Shown one piece after another: positions 1 to 7,242 of a stretch of DNA of 13,005 nt. Position 1 is the stretch's first letter. Each line of letters begins with the position of its first letter. Made by a program: the position numbers and the translations under genes. This stretch comes from JAPLGE01 sp964355545 (GTDB lineage: Bacteria; Bipolaricaulota; Bipolaricaulia; UBA7950; UBA9294): assembly GCA_964355545.1 (NCBI GenBank), contig CAYHEK010000045.1, positions 1 to 13,005 on the forward strand. Direction: 5' to 3'. Below the pieces are notes generated by a model. The model was given only the letters and a program-made list of their open reading frames with translations. It searched no databases and was not told the DNA's origin.

Positions 1-30
1 CGCAACAACCCTTGAGGGCGGCAGAGCAAG

Positions 31-291
31 ATGACCTCGAGAAGAACTGCGACAACGATGATTCTAAGTAGCGCGTTTGTGGAGGAAGCGCATCTTGCGA
101 CGGTCATGGTCACGCACAACATGAAGCAGGCGATCGCTCTGGGGAATCGTCTCGGCATGATGCACAAGGGCGAGATCGTCCTTGAGCTTTCTGGGGAAAA
201 GAACCGGCGCACAGAGGTCTCCGAGCTCGTGGAGCTCTTCTCCCGCCGCGGCATCGTGGATGATGAGCTTCTGCTCGAGGCCGCTCCCTAG
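31..291 (+). pseudogene. C-terminal remnant of an ABC-transporter ATPase
   Basis: The last ~65 codons encode the end of an ABC ATP-binding subunit. The H-loop segment VMVTHNMKQAIALGNRLGMM, followed by HKGEIVLELSGEKNRR, resembles ATPases of the PhnK-like group (COG1101) that serve TrpXYZ-type uptake systems. Walker A, Q-loop, LSGGQ signature and Walker B are all absent. The frame is closed by a TGA at 13-15, and the first ~14 codons from ATG 31 do not look like the family. No good ribosome-binding site precedes ATG 31. Another frame before a TAG at 69 (residues LRAAEQDDLEKN) weakly resembles the stretch that normally follows Walker B, so a frameshifted, decayed gene is possible. A rearrangement or an assembly join upstream of about base 70 is the alternative. 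As it stands this ORF cannot make a working ATPase. The TAG stop (289-291) overlaps the secA stop on the other strand. Confidence 0.6.
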
Positions 292-2855
292 GCCCTCTCT
301 CCGCAGCAGTTCTTGAACTTCCTCCCTGAACCACACGGGCAGGGGTCGTTCCGGCCGGGCCGTTTCGCCGCCGTGACGGGGATCTTCTTCTTGGCCGGCC
401 GCGCCTCCGTCCCTCCACCCCCCGCGTGGATGTAGTGAACCTCGCGGCGGGGGGCGGCCTGGGGAGCCCCCTCCGGAGCGGCGAGGCGCGGGTTAAGAAG
501 GGTGGCGACGATCTTCTGTGCCGAGCGAGAGAGCATCTCTTGGAAGAGGACGAACGACTCGCGCTTGAACGCGACGAGCGGGTCGGTCCCCCCGTACGCT
601 GTCCAGCCGATCCCCTCGCGCAGGTCATCGAGCGTGTAGAGATGGGCGAGCCACGCCTCGTCGATCAGGGAGAGGATCACGTAGCGGGCAAGGAGGGGGA
701 AGCGCGGTCCCAGGCGCTCCTTCTGGCTCACCAGGGCGCGCTCGAGGTGGGCACTCCCTTCTTGAGCGAGTCCCTCGGGGCCCTTCCCGGTGAGGATCTG
801 TGGGTCGATGGGGAGGAAGGCGGAGAGCTCTTGCTCAAGCCCCGCGAGGTTCCACTCCTCCTTGGGCCTGGAGCGGCCGACGTGGGTCGCGACAAGGTTC
901 TGGGCGTACTCCGCGAAGAGATCGCGCAAGTAGTCGTCGAGGCCGTCCTCACTCGCGAGCGAGTCGACCTGGTCGCGAGGAGGGAGAAGGAAGCGATCGC
1001 GCAGGGAGTAGATCGCCTCTCGCTGCCTGGCGAGCACGAGGTCGTATTCGAGGAGGCGCTTGCGAATCTCGAAGTTCCGCCCCTCCACCCGTTTCTGGGC
1101 GCGGCGGATCGCCGCGGTGAGGAGTCCGTGTTCGATCGCCTGCCCCTCCTCCATTCCCAGGCGGTCCATCAGGGCACCGATCCGCTCCCCTCCGAAGACG
1201 CGGAGGAGGTCCTCCTCCAGGGAGAGGAAGAACTGGGACGATCCGGGGTCTCCCTGCCGCCCGGCGCGGCCGAGGAGCTGGTCGTCGATCCGACGCGCCT
1301 CGTGGCGCTGGGCGCCGGTGACGTGCAGGCCGCCGAGACCGGCGATCCCCTCTCCCAGCTTGATGTCCGTCCCTCGTCCGGCCATGTTCGTGGCGACGGT
1401 GATCGCCCCCCGCTGGCCGGCCTCCTTGATGATCTCCGCCTCCTGCTCGTGGTACTTGGCGTTCAGAACCTGGTGGGGGAGGCTGCGCGCCTTGAGGAGA
1501 AAAGAGAGCCGCTCCGACTTCTCGATCGAGTTTGTGCCGATGAGTACTGGCCGGCCGATCTCGTGGAGGCGCACGACCTCCTCGGCGATCGCCTCAAACT
1601 TCGCCTTCTCCGAGCGGAAGAGAACGTCGCGCTTGGGCTCGCGGATGAGGGGGCGGTTCGTGGGAATGACGAGGACGGGGAGACCGTAGATCTCCTTGAA
1701 CTCCTCCTCCTCCGTCTTCGCCGTGCCGGTCATCCCGCAGATCCTCTTGTAGAGGCGGAAGTAGTGCTGGAGTGTAATCTGGGCGAGGGTCTGCGACTCC
1801 CGCTGCACGAGGAGCCCCTCCTTCGCCTCGAGAGCCTGGTGGAGTCCGTCCGAGTAGCGGCGGTCGGGCATCAGCCTCCCCGTGAACTCGTCGACGATCA
1901 TCACCCGGCCGTCTTTCACGATGTAGTCCTTCTCCTTCCTGAACATGTGGAGGGCGCGCAGGGCCGTTTCCAGGTAGTGGACCGCGTCGGTGTTCTCCGG
2001 CGCATAGAGGTTCTCGAGCGCCAACCCCTCCTCGCCCTTCTTGATCCCCGCGTCGGTCAGGGTGAGGCGGTGCGTCTCCTCGTCGATCTCGAAGTCTTTC
2101 CCCTCCTTGAACGGGCGGGCGAGCTTGGCGAACTTGCGGTAGCGGTCGATCGACTCGGAGACGGCGCCGGAGATGATGAGAGGCGTGCGTGCCTCGTCGA
2201 TCAGGATATTGTCGATCTCGTCGATGATGGCGTAGTCGCGGGAACCCTGCACCTTCTGGTCGACCGAGAGGGCCATGTTGTCGCGCAGGTAGTCGAACCC
2301 AAACTGATTGTTCGTGCCGTAGGTGATCTCGGCGGCGTAGGCCTTCTTCCTCTCCTCGGTCCCCATGCCATCCTGGAGCAGGCCGACGGAGACCCCGAGG
2401 AACTCGTAGATCGGGCCCATCCACTCCCGGTCGCGCCGCGCGAGGTAGTCGTTCACCGTCACCACGTGCACCTTCCCCACCAGGGCGTTCAAGTAGGCGG
2501 GAAGGGTGGCGACGAGGGTCTTCCCTTCTCCTGTTTGCATCTCCGCGATCCGTCGTTCGTCGAGGGCGATCGCCCCGAGGACCTGGACGTCGAATGGCCG
2601 CATCCCGACTGTGCGCTCCGCCACCTCTCGCACGACGGCGAACGCCTCGGCGCGGATTTCGTCCTTTGTCTTCCCGCCCGCAAGACGGTCGCGGAACTCT
2701 TGCGTCTTTCCCTGCAGGGCTTCGTCGGAGAGACCCTTCACTCCTTGAGCAAAGGAGTTCACTTCCTCGAGGTGGCGGCGGAGGCGCCCAAGCTGCTGGG
2801 CGTTCGTCTGTCCGAGCAGGTAGTCGAGGGCTCTCTTGATGAATTCAATCGCCAT
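288..2855 (-). CDS. secA: Preprotein translocase ATPase SecA
   Basis: SecA is the motor ATPase that pushes unfolded preproteins through SecYEG. At 855 residues it is full length. Visible landmarks: the PFDVQVLGAIAL Q-motif region (~87-98), Walker A MQTGEGKT (106-113), TYGTNNQFGFDYLRDNM (178-194), Walker B with IIDEIDNILIDEARTP (210-225), the second-motor-domain segments NMAGRGTDIKLG and GRAGRQGDPGSSQFFLSLEEDL, and a C-terminal SEC-C zinc motif with C839, C841, C850 and C851, which normally binds SecB and lipid. The start is set by the usual SecA N-terminus (MAIEFIKRAL). The Shine-Dalgarno sequence is poor: only a G-run about 5 nt before ATG. A good promoter lies just upstream (2870-2898), predicting a leader of only ~8 nt. 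It is last in the minus-strand array, 50 bp after the O-antigen-ligase gene. It converges on the ABC remnant with stop codons overlapping in CTAG, and I see no intrinsic terminator between them. Identification is firm. Confidence 0.98.
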   Translation of the reverse strand: MAIEFIKRALDYLLGQTNAQQLGRLRRHLEEVNSFAQGVKGLSDEALQGKTQEFRDRLAGGKTKDEIRAEAFAVVREVAERTVGMRPFDVQVLGAIALDERRIAEMQTGEGKTLVATLPAYLNALVGKVHVVTVNDYLARRDREWMGPIYEFLGVSVGLLQDGMGTEERKKAYAAEITYGTNNQFGFDYLRDNMALSVDQKVQGSRDYAIIDEIDNILIDEARTPLIISGAVSESIDRYRKFAKLARPFKEGKDFEIDEETHRLTLTDAGIKKGEEGLALENLYAPENTDAVHYLETALRALHMFRKEKDYIVKDGRVMIVDEFTGRLMPDRRYSDGLHQALEAKEGLLVQRESQTLAQITLQHYFRLYKRICGMTGTAKTEEEEFKEIYGLPVLVIPTNRPLIREPKRDVLFRSEKAKFEAIAEEVVRLHEIGRPVLIGTNSIEKSERLSFLLKARSLPHQVLNAKYHEQEAEIIKEAGQRGAITVATNMAGRGTDIKLGEGIAGLGGLHVTGAQRHEARRIDDQLLGRAGRQGDPGSSQFFLSLEEDLLRVFGGERIGALMDRLGMEEGQAIEHGLLTAAIRRAQKRVEGRNFEIRKRLLEYDLVLARQREAIYSLRDRFLLPPRDQVDSLASEDGLDDYLRDLFAEYAQNLVATHVGRSRPKEEWNLAGLEQELSAFLPIDPQILTGKGPEGLAQEGSAHLERALVSQKERLGPRFPLLARYVILSLIDEAWLAHLYTLDDLREGIGWTAYGGTDPLVAFKRESFVLFQEMLSRSAQKIVATLLNPRLAAPEGAPQAAPRREVHYIHAGGGGTEARPAKKKIPVTAAKRPGRNDPCPCGSGRKFKNCCGERA

Positions 2856-2865
2856 GGGGATCCCC
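2856..2865. promoter_or_regulatory. Perfect 10-bp palindrome at the secA start
   Basis: GGGGATCCCC is a perfect palindrome directly abutting the secA ATG and covering the transcription start predicted from the promoter at 2870-2898. It could be an operator or a coincidence of the G-rich leader. No regulator can be named. Confidence 0.25.
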
Positions 2866-2869
2866 CGCC

Positions 2870-2898
2870 AGTATAGGAGGGCAAAGGGGCCCTTTCAA
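2870..2898 (-). promoter_or_regulatory. Sigma70-like promoter for secA
   Basis: Read on the minus strand: -35 TTGAAA (2898-2893), 17-bp spacer, -10 TATACT (2875-2870). This is close to consensus in both hexamers with ideal spacing, and it lies in the only gap (2856-2905) between the upstream gene and secA. The expected start point near 2863 leaves a leader of only about 8 nt before ATG. Confidence 0.65.
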
Positions 2899-2905
2899 GG
2901 AAGGC

Positions 2906-5026
2906 TCACGGGGAGGGGAGCTTGGCCAGGCCGGCCTCCACGGTCTCCTTCTCCTTGGTGAGGAGGTCGATCGCCTCGCGCGCCGCGGCGTACTCATCGG
3001 CGCGGAGCGAGACTCCGGCGGTGGAGAGCCTCTCCTTGGCGCGGGCAAGCTCCTCCTTGATGAGAGAAAGCGCGCGCTCGTAGTTCTTCCGCGCGTTCAC
3101 CGGCATCCCCCGCGCCCGGTAGAGGTCGCCCAGGGCGACGTAGGATCGCTCGAAGTCAGGGTGCGCCTCGATGAGGGTCTCTAGGTCGCGCTCCCCCTGG
3201 TCGTAGTTCCCCTCGCGCAGGGAGATCATCGCTTGAAGGTACTTTGCCTGGAGCTCGAGATCGGGGTGGGGATGCGTGGCGAGGAGGAGCTCCACGGGCG
3301 CACGCGCCTTGGCCGTATCCCCCAGGTTGATCGCCATGTTCGCGAGGTTCAGGTAGACGTTCTCGGCGACGAAGCGGGTCAGGCACCTCTCGAGGTCGGC
3401 CATCGCCTCCTTGTACTGACCCTGTTTCGCCTTCGCCATGGCAAGGTGGTAGTAGACCTGCGCCGGGGCAAAGTCGCGCCGGGCGCTCTGTTCGAGGGTC
3501 GCCTGGGCGAGGCGCACCTGACCCATCTGGAGCTCGCGGATCCCCCGGCCGAGGAGGACGTCGGCCGAGAAGTCGCGGCAGGCGACGACGGAGACAAAGA
3601 GCCCCGCAAGGAAGGTTGCCAGAGCGGCGGCCGCGAGGAGCCGCCCCCGGAGGGATATGCGCACCTTCTCCCCTTCACCGTAGATGGAGGAGGAGCAAAG
3701 CCCGAGCGCGAGGACGAGGACAAGGGACGGCGCGGGGAGGTGGGCGGGGAAGCCGACCAGGGCGACGACGAGGAACGTCACGACCCCAGAGGTGAAGAGG
3801 AGGAGGTCGAAACGACAGTCCTCGTCGCGGTTCTTGTAGAGCCTTCGAAGGAGGAAGACAGGGACAGCCACAAGGAGAGAGAGGAGGGCAAGGATCCCAA
3901 GCGACCCAAGCTCGGCTGCGACCTGGACGTACTCGTTGTGCGCCTGCGCGGCGCGGGGAATGTAGAAGTCGTACCCCGCCCCTTGCGGGGAGGCGAGGAA
4001 CTTCGCCTTGTAAGGGACGAACTCGAGCTTGTAGTTTCCAAGACCCACTCCGAAGAGGGGATGTTCCTTGAACATCTCCCACCCCACCCACCAGTCCCAG
4101 GAGCGGACCTTTCCCGAGTTTTGGATCCAAAGCCGCCCAAGCCACGAGCGGCCGTCCGCGGAGAGGCCGACGACGGAGTTGAGGGGACCGGAGGGGGCCT
4201 CGATCACGAAGGTCACGGCGAGGGCGAAGAGGAGGCCAAGGAGCCAGGCCCGGTTCCTCCGGATCGGTTCGATCGGCCGGAAGAGAAGGGCTCCGACGAG
4301 GAATGCGATCGCGGCCACGACGAGCGCGACGACGACGCTCGTCTGGTGGACGAGCATCGCCATTCCGAAGTTGAAGGAGATAAGTCCGATCGCGAGCGCC
4401 CGCAGGAGGCGCGAGCGCAGTCGCACGAGGAGGATGACGGTCGGGAAGAGGAGCGAGGCGAGGAACTCGCCCAGGTAGTTTCGGTTCCCCATCGTCGAGA
4501 TGAGCTCATCGAGACCACTGTTCCCAAAAGCGCCCCGCATCACCCCCAGGTACTGGAGGAGGCCGTAGAGGGAGGCAAGAGTCGCGGAGAGAAGGAGGGA
4601 GTAGAGGACGAGCGTGACGTCGCGCTCCTCCCTCACGAAGTGGACGAGGAGGAGGTAGAAGAGGGAGAAGAAGAGAAGGAGGGTCGCGCTCTGGATCACG
4701 AGGCGGCCGTTCGTCGCCTGGATGAGGGAAAAAAGAGAGACGAGAATGAGCCCCAGGAACGCAAATCCGACCCAGGGGAACTCGATCCGCCACTCACCCC
4801 GAACGAGCGACCAGGCGGCCCACAGGATGAGGAGAAACGAGATCGCGACGAGGGCGAAGATCGACTTCGAGTAGCCGTACTCCGTGCTCGCCGGCCAGAT
4901 GAAGAGGGGCAAAGCGAAGACGAAGAGAGCGATGAGGTAGACCATCGCTCGCTCGAACGGGAACCCCCGCCGTCGTGCGCGCGCCGGCCTCTTCCTCTTC
5001 GACGGCTTCCTCGCCATGGCTCCCAT
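2906..5026 (-). CDS. O-antigen ligase/polymerase-like membrane protein with C-terminal TPR domain
   Basis: A 706-residue multi-pass protein with a very basic N-terminus (KPSKRKRPARARRR) and roughly ten or more membrane segments between ~30 and ~480. Residues ~180-445 fit the Wzy_C/WaaL superfamily (PF04932): GNRNYLG near 180, GVGLGNYKLEF near 326, and a periplasmic-loop motif QAHNEYVQVAAELGSLG near 361. These proteins transfer or polymerise undecaprenyl-linked glycans on the outer face of the inner membrane. Residues ~488-655 form about four to five TPR-like repeats, followed by a charged, probably coiled-coil tail. Wzy_C proteins with TPR tails are common; glycan ligase, polymerase or protein O-oligosaccharyltransferase cannot be told apart here, and no glycosyltransferases lie nearby. 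I chose ATG 5026 because it forms a TAATG junction with the upstream stop and has GAGGA about 8 nt before it. ATG 5017 (MARKPSK) is a strong alternative that would suit a leaderless transcript. Confidence 0.85.
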   Translation of the reverse strand: MGAMARKPSKRKRPARARRRGFPFERAMVYLIALFVFALPLFIWPASTEYGYSKSIFALVAISFLLILWAAWSLVRGEWRIEFPWVGFAFLGLILVSLFSLIQATNGRLVIQSATLLLFFSLFYLLLVHFVREERDVTLVLYSLLLSATLASLYGLLQYLGVMRGAFGNSGLDELISTMGNRNYLGEFLASLLFPTVILLVRLRSRLLRALAIGLISFNFGMAMLVHQTSVVVALVVAAIAFLVGALLFRPIEPIRRNRAWLLGLLFALAVTFVIEAPSGPLNSVVGLSADGRSWLGRLWIQNSGKVRSWDWWVGWEMFKEHPLFGVGLGNYKLEFVPYKAKFLASPQGAGYDFYIPRAAQAHNEYVQVAAELGSLGILALLSLLVAVPVFLLRRLYKNRDEDCRFDLLLFTSGVVTFLVVALVGFPAHLPAPSLVLVLALGLCSSSIYGEGEKVRISLRGRLLAAAALATFLAGLFVSVVACRDFSADVLLGRGIRELQMGQVRLAQATLEQSARRDFAPAQVYYHLAMAKAKQGQYKEAMADLERCLTRFVAENVYLNLANMAINLGDTAKARAPVELLLATHPHPDLELQAKYLQAMISLREGNYDQGERDLETLIEAHPDFERSYVALGDLYRARGMPVNARKNYERALSLIKEELARAKERLSTAGVSLRADEYAAAREAIDLLTKEKETVEAGLAKLPSP

Positions 5027-5054
5027 TATAGGGGTCCTCGTTCGTGCGGGGCAA
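5025..5054 (-). promoter_or_regulatory. Possible internal promoter for the O-antigen-ligase-like gene
   Basis: On the minus strand TTGCCC (5054-5049), 18-bp spacer, TATAAT (5030-5025). The -10 is a perfect consensus and contains the TAA stop of the upstream reductase gene. Transcription would begin near 5018, almost exactly at ATG 5017, giving a leaderless message. The -35 match is partial, and TATAAT may simply be a by-product of the stop/start junction. Confidence 0.4.
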
Positions 5055-6240
5055 AGAGGAGCCCAAGCCACGCCTCCGCGTTCTTCCACGGGCTTGCGGC
5101 GCGGAGGAGGGGGAGGAGCCTGGGCCAGAGGTCCTGACGGCGGAGGAAGGCGCGGCCGAGGCGGCTCGGGTAGTCGATGTCCCCCTCCGCGGCGATGAGG
5201 TGGAGGACCGCCGGGTCGTTGAGAATGGCGAAGCCCGTGTCGATCTCGCGGTCGGAGAGTGAGAAGAGGGCGCGATGAGCCGCGAGCCCGAAGCGAAGCT
5301 CCTCTCCAATCTCGCTCCGCCAGCGGCGGTCGTACTCGGCGAGGGTCTCGCGCGTGGTCCGTTCGGCCAGGGAGGCGAAGGCGGCGATCTCCCCGGCGAT
5401 CTTGGCGCACAGGGATCCGGTGTAGATCCCCCCTCCGGAGGTCGGCTTCGCCTGGCCGGCGGCGCCTCCCACAAGGAGGACCCCGTCGCCGGCTGTCTCC
5501 GGAGCAGGGCCGATTGGGATCAGTCCCCCGCCTCGCGCGAGGACCTCGCCGGGGGTGCGCTCGAGGAGACGGTCAAGGAGCGCGTCCGTGTCCGTCCCCG
5601 GCGCGGCGGCGAGCCCGACGCGGAGGCGCCCCTCCTCCGCCGGGACGCTCCAGCCGAAGAAGCCCGGGGCTACCTCCCTGCCGAGGAAGATCTCGACTTC
5701 GTCGTCCTTGCGCGGCCTCCCCGCGATCACCGCCTGGCTCGCGCTGAGGAATTCCTCTGGCTCGGGAAGGGAGAACCAGCGCCCAACGTCGCTCCGCGGG
5801 CCGTCGGCGCCGATGACGATGTGGACCTTCACCTCCGTGAGCCGCCCGTTTTTCTCCAGGCGGACGGCCCCCCTCGTAGCGGCGACGGCGCGCGTGCCCG
5901 CCCTCACCTCGACACCGGCGGAGGAGGCGAGGTCGATGAGCTCGTGATGGAGCTTCGCCCGATCGAGGACGAGCGCCTTCGGCCGCTCGGCGCGGATCTC
6001 GACCGTCTTTCCGCCGGGGGCGTGGAGGAGCCCCCCTCGGATCTCGCGCAGGACGCACGCGGAGGAGACACCGAGCTGCGCGAGTGTCCGCGGACTGACG
6101 AGGCCGGTGCAGCGGACCCGCTCGGCGGTCGTCTCCTCTTGCTCGAGAAGGAGGACGCGCGCCCCGGCCGCGGCGGCCGAGCGCGCGGCGACCGCCCCGG
6201 CCGGCCCTCCACCCACGACGAGGACGTCGTAGTCGGTCAT
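5026..6240 (-). CDS. Geranylgeranyl-reductase-family FAD-dependent oxidoreductase
   Basis: A 404-residue flavoprotein of the GGR/ChlP group, which reduces double bonds of isoprenoid chains (archaeal lipids, phytyl groups, menaquinone tails). It starts with the dinucleotide-binding motif VVGGGPAGAVAA (8-19), followed by RCTGLVSPR around C44, the position of the conserved family cysteine. IGADGPRSDVGRW (143-155) is the second FAD contact. PGFFGWSVP (192-200) matches the family PxxYxWxFP substrate-site signature with Y-to-F and F-to-V changes. VGGAAGQAKPTSGGGIYTG (257-275) is the third FAD motif, but the near-invariant aspartate of VGDAAG is glycine 259. The natural substrate is unknown; a quinone tail or polyprenyl lipid carrier is as likely as a membrane lipid. 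It follows gpsA by 9 bp and shares a TAATG junction with the next gene, so co-transcription is likely. The site before the ATG, AGGGAAATCTC, is a weak ribosome-binding site. Confidence 0.85.
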   Translation of the reverse strand: MTDYDVLVVGGGPAGAVAARSAAAAGARVLLLEQEETTAERVRCTGLVSPRTLAQLGVSSACVLREIRGGLLHAPGGKTVEIRAERPKALVLDRAKLHHELIDLASSAGVEVRAGTRAVAATRGAVRLEKNGRLTEVKVHIVIGADGPRSDVGRWFSLPEPEEFLSASQAVIAGRPRKDDEVEIFLGREVAPGFFGWSVPAEEGRLRVGLAAAPGTDTDALLDRLLERTPGEVLARGGGLIPIGPAPETAGDGVLLVGGAAGQAKPTSGGGIYTGSLCAKIAGEIAAFASLAERTTRETLAEYDRRWRSEIGEELRFGLAAHRALFSLSDREIDTGFAILNDPAVLHLIAAEGDIDYPSRLGRAFLRRQDLWPRLLPLLRAASPWKNAEAWLGLLFAPHERGPL

Positions 6241-6249
6241 GAGATTTCC

Positions 6250-7242
6250 CTAGGCCCCTTCGAGCTTGGGGGCGCGAGTCATGATCTCCTCGACGAGGTT
6301 GAGGGGATTTGCCCCGCGGTAGAGGAGGCGGAAGACGGCGTCGGTGATCGGCATCTCGATCCCTTTCCCTTGAGCGATCTCGTGCACGACCTTCGTGGCG
6401 CGGACCCCTTCGGCGACCATCTCCATGCTTGCGAGGATCTCGCGGAGCGGCTCCCCCTTTCCCAGGCGCCAGCCGACGTAGCGGTTGCGGCTGTGCTCGC
6501 TCGTGCACGTCGCGACGAGATCCCCCACCCCGGAGAGGCCGAAGAAGGTCTCGTCCCTCACCCCGAAGGCACGGCCGAAGCGGACCATCTCCGCGAGCCC
6601 CCGAGTGACGAGGGCGCCGCGGCTGTTGTCCCCGTAGCCGAGCCCGTCGGAGACGCCGGTCGCGAGGGCGATGATGTTCTTCACGGTGGAACAGAGTTCG
6701 ACCCCACGCACGTCGTCGGAGAGGTAGACGCGGAAGCGGGGACTCGAGAAGGCGCGTTGGAGGTCCTTCCCCAGGTCGAGGGCCCTCCCGGCGAGGACGA
6801 CTGCCGTCGGGATGTCCCTCCCCACCTCCTCGGCGTGGCACGGGCCGGAGAGGGTGAACGCCGGCTCGCCGGGGAACTGGCATTCGATGAGCTCGGACAT
6901 CGTCTGCCCCGACCGCTCGTCGAGCCCCTTTGCCAAGTTGACGAAGACCCTCGTTTCGCGCACGAGCGGACGGATTCGGGCCAAGATCTCCGCCACGGCG
7001 AACGAGGGGACGGCGAGGACGAGCGTCTGGGCGGCCGCCGCGTCCTCAAGAGAAGAGGTGATCGCAAGATTCTCCCGCGGGAGGAGGACGCCGGGGAGGT
7101 ACGTCGGGTTCTCACGCCGGCGTTCGATCTCCTCGGCCCGTTTGGGATCGCGGACCCACAGGATCACTGTGTGGCCGTTCTTCGCGAGCAGGCGCGCGAA
7201 GGCCGTTCCCCACCCTCCCGCGCCGACGACGGAGAAGGTCAC
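6250..7242 (-). CDS. gpsA: NAD(P)H-dependent glycerol-3-phosphate dehydrogenase
   Basis: GpsA reduces dihydroxyacetone phosphate to sn-glycerol-3-phosphate, the backbone for bacterial phospholipids, in the cytoplasm. At 330 residues the length is normal. The Rossmann motif VVGAGGWGTAFA is at 5-16, NPTYLPG at 45-51, NLAKGLD around K105, SGPCHAEEV at 132-140 (often SGPSFAxEV or SGPSHAEEV), the catalytic-lysine segment STVKNIIALA with K188, GDNSRGALVTRG at 204-215, and GLSGVGDLVATCTSEHSRN at 235-253. All key positions are present. The start is a GTG that overlaps the TGA of the preceding protease gene in a GTGA junction, with AAGGG about 6 nt upstream, so translation is probably coupled. The reductase gene follows after 9 bp. 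The enzyme makes the G3P stereoisomer used by bacteria, which argues for ester-type lipids whatever the role of the reductase next door. Confidence 0.96.
   Translation of the reverse strand: MTFSVVGAGGWGTAFARLLAKNGHTVILWVRDPKRAEEIERRRENPTYLPGVLLPRENLAITSSLEDAAAAQTLVLAVPSFAVAEILARIRPLVRETRVFVNLAKGLDERSGQTMSELIECQFPGEPAFTLSGPCHAEEVGRDIPTAVVLAGRALDLGKDLQRAFSSPRFRVYLSDDVRGVELCSTVKNIIALATGVSDGLGYGDNSRGALVTRGLAEMVRFGRAFGVRDETFFGLSGVGDLVATCTSEHSRNRYVGWRLGKGEPLREILASMEMVAEGVRATKVVHEIAQGKGIEMPITDAVFRLLYRGANPLNLVEEIMTRAPKLEGA

Noticed and set aside
228..242. GAGCTC-GTG-GAGCTC near the convergent secA end as a bidirectional terminator
   Set aside because: It is a pair of self-complementary hexamers inside coding sequence with no U-run on either side.
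426..2876. An 816-codon open frame antisense to secA
   Set aside because: It mirrors the secA codons, has no recognisable domain and arises from GC-rich third positions. secA is unambiguous.
3233..5137. A 634-codon open frame antisense to the O-antigen-ligase-like gene
   Set aside because: Extremely charged, low-complexity translation rich in Glu, Arg and Gly with no motif. It is a shadow of the real gene.
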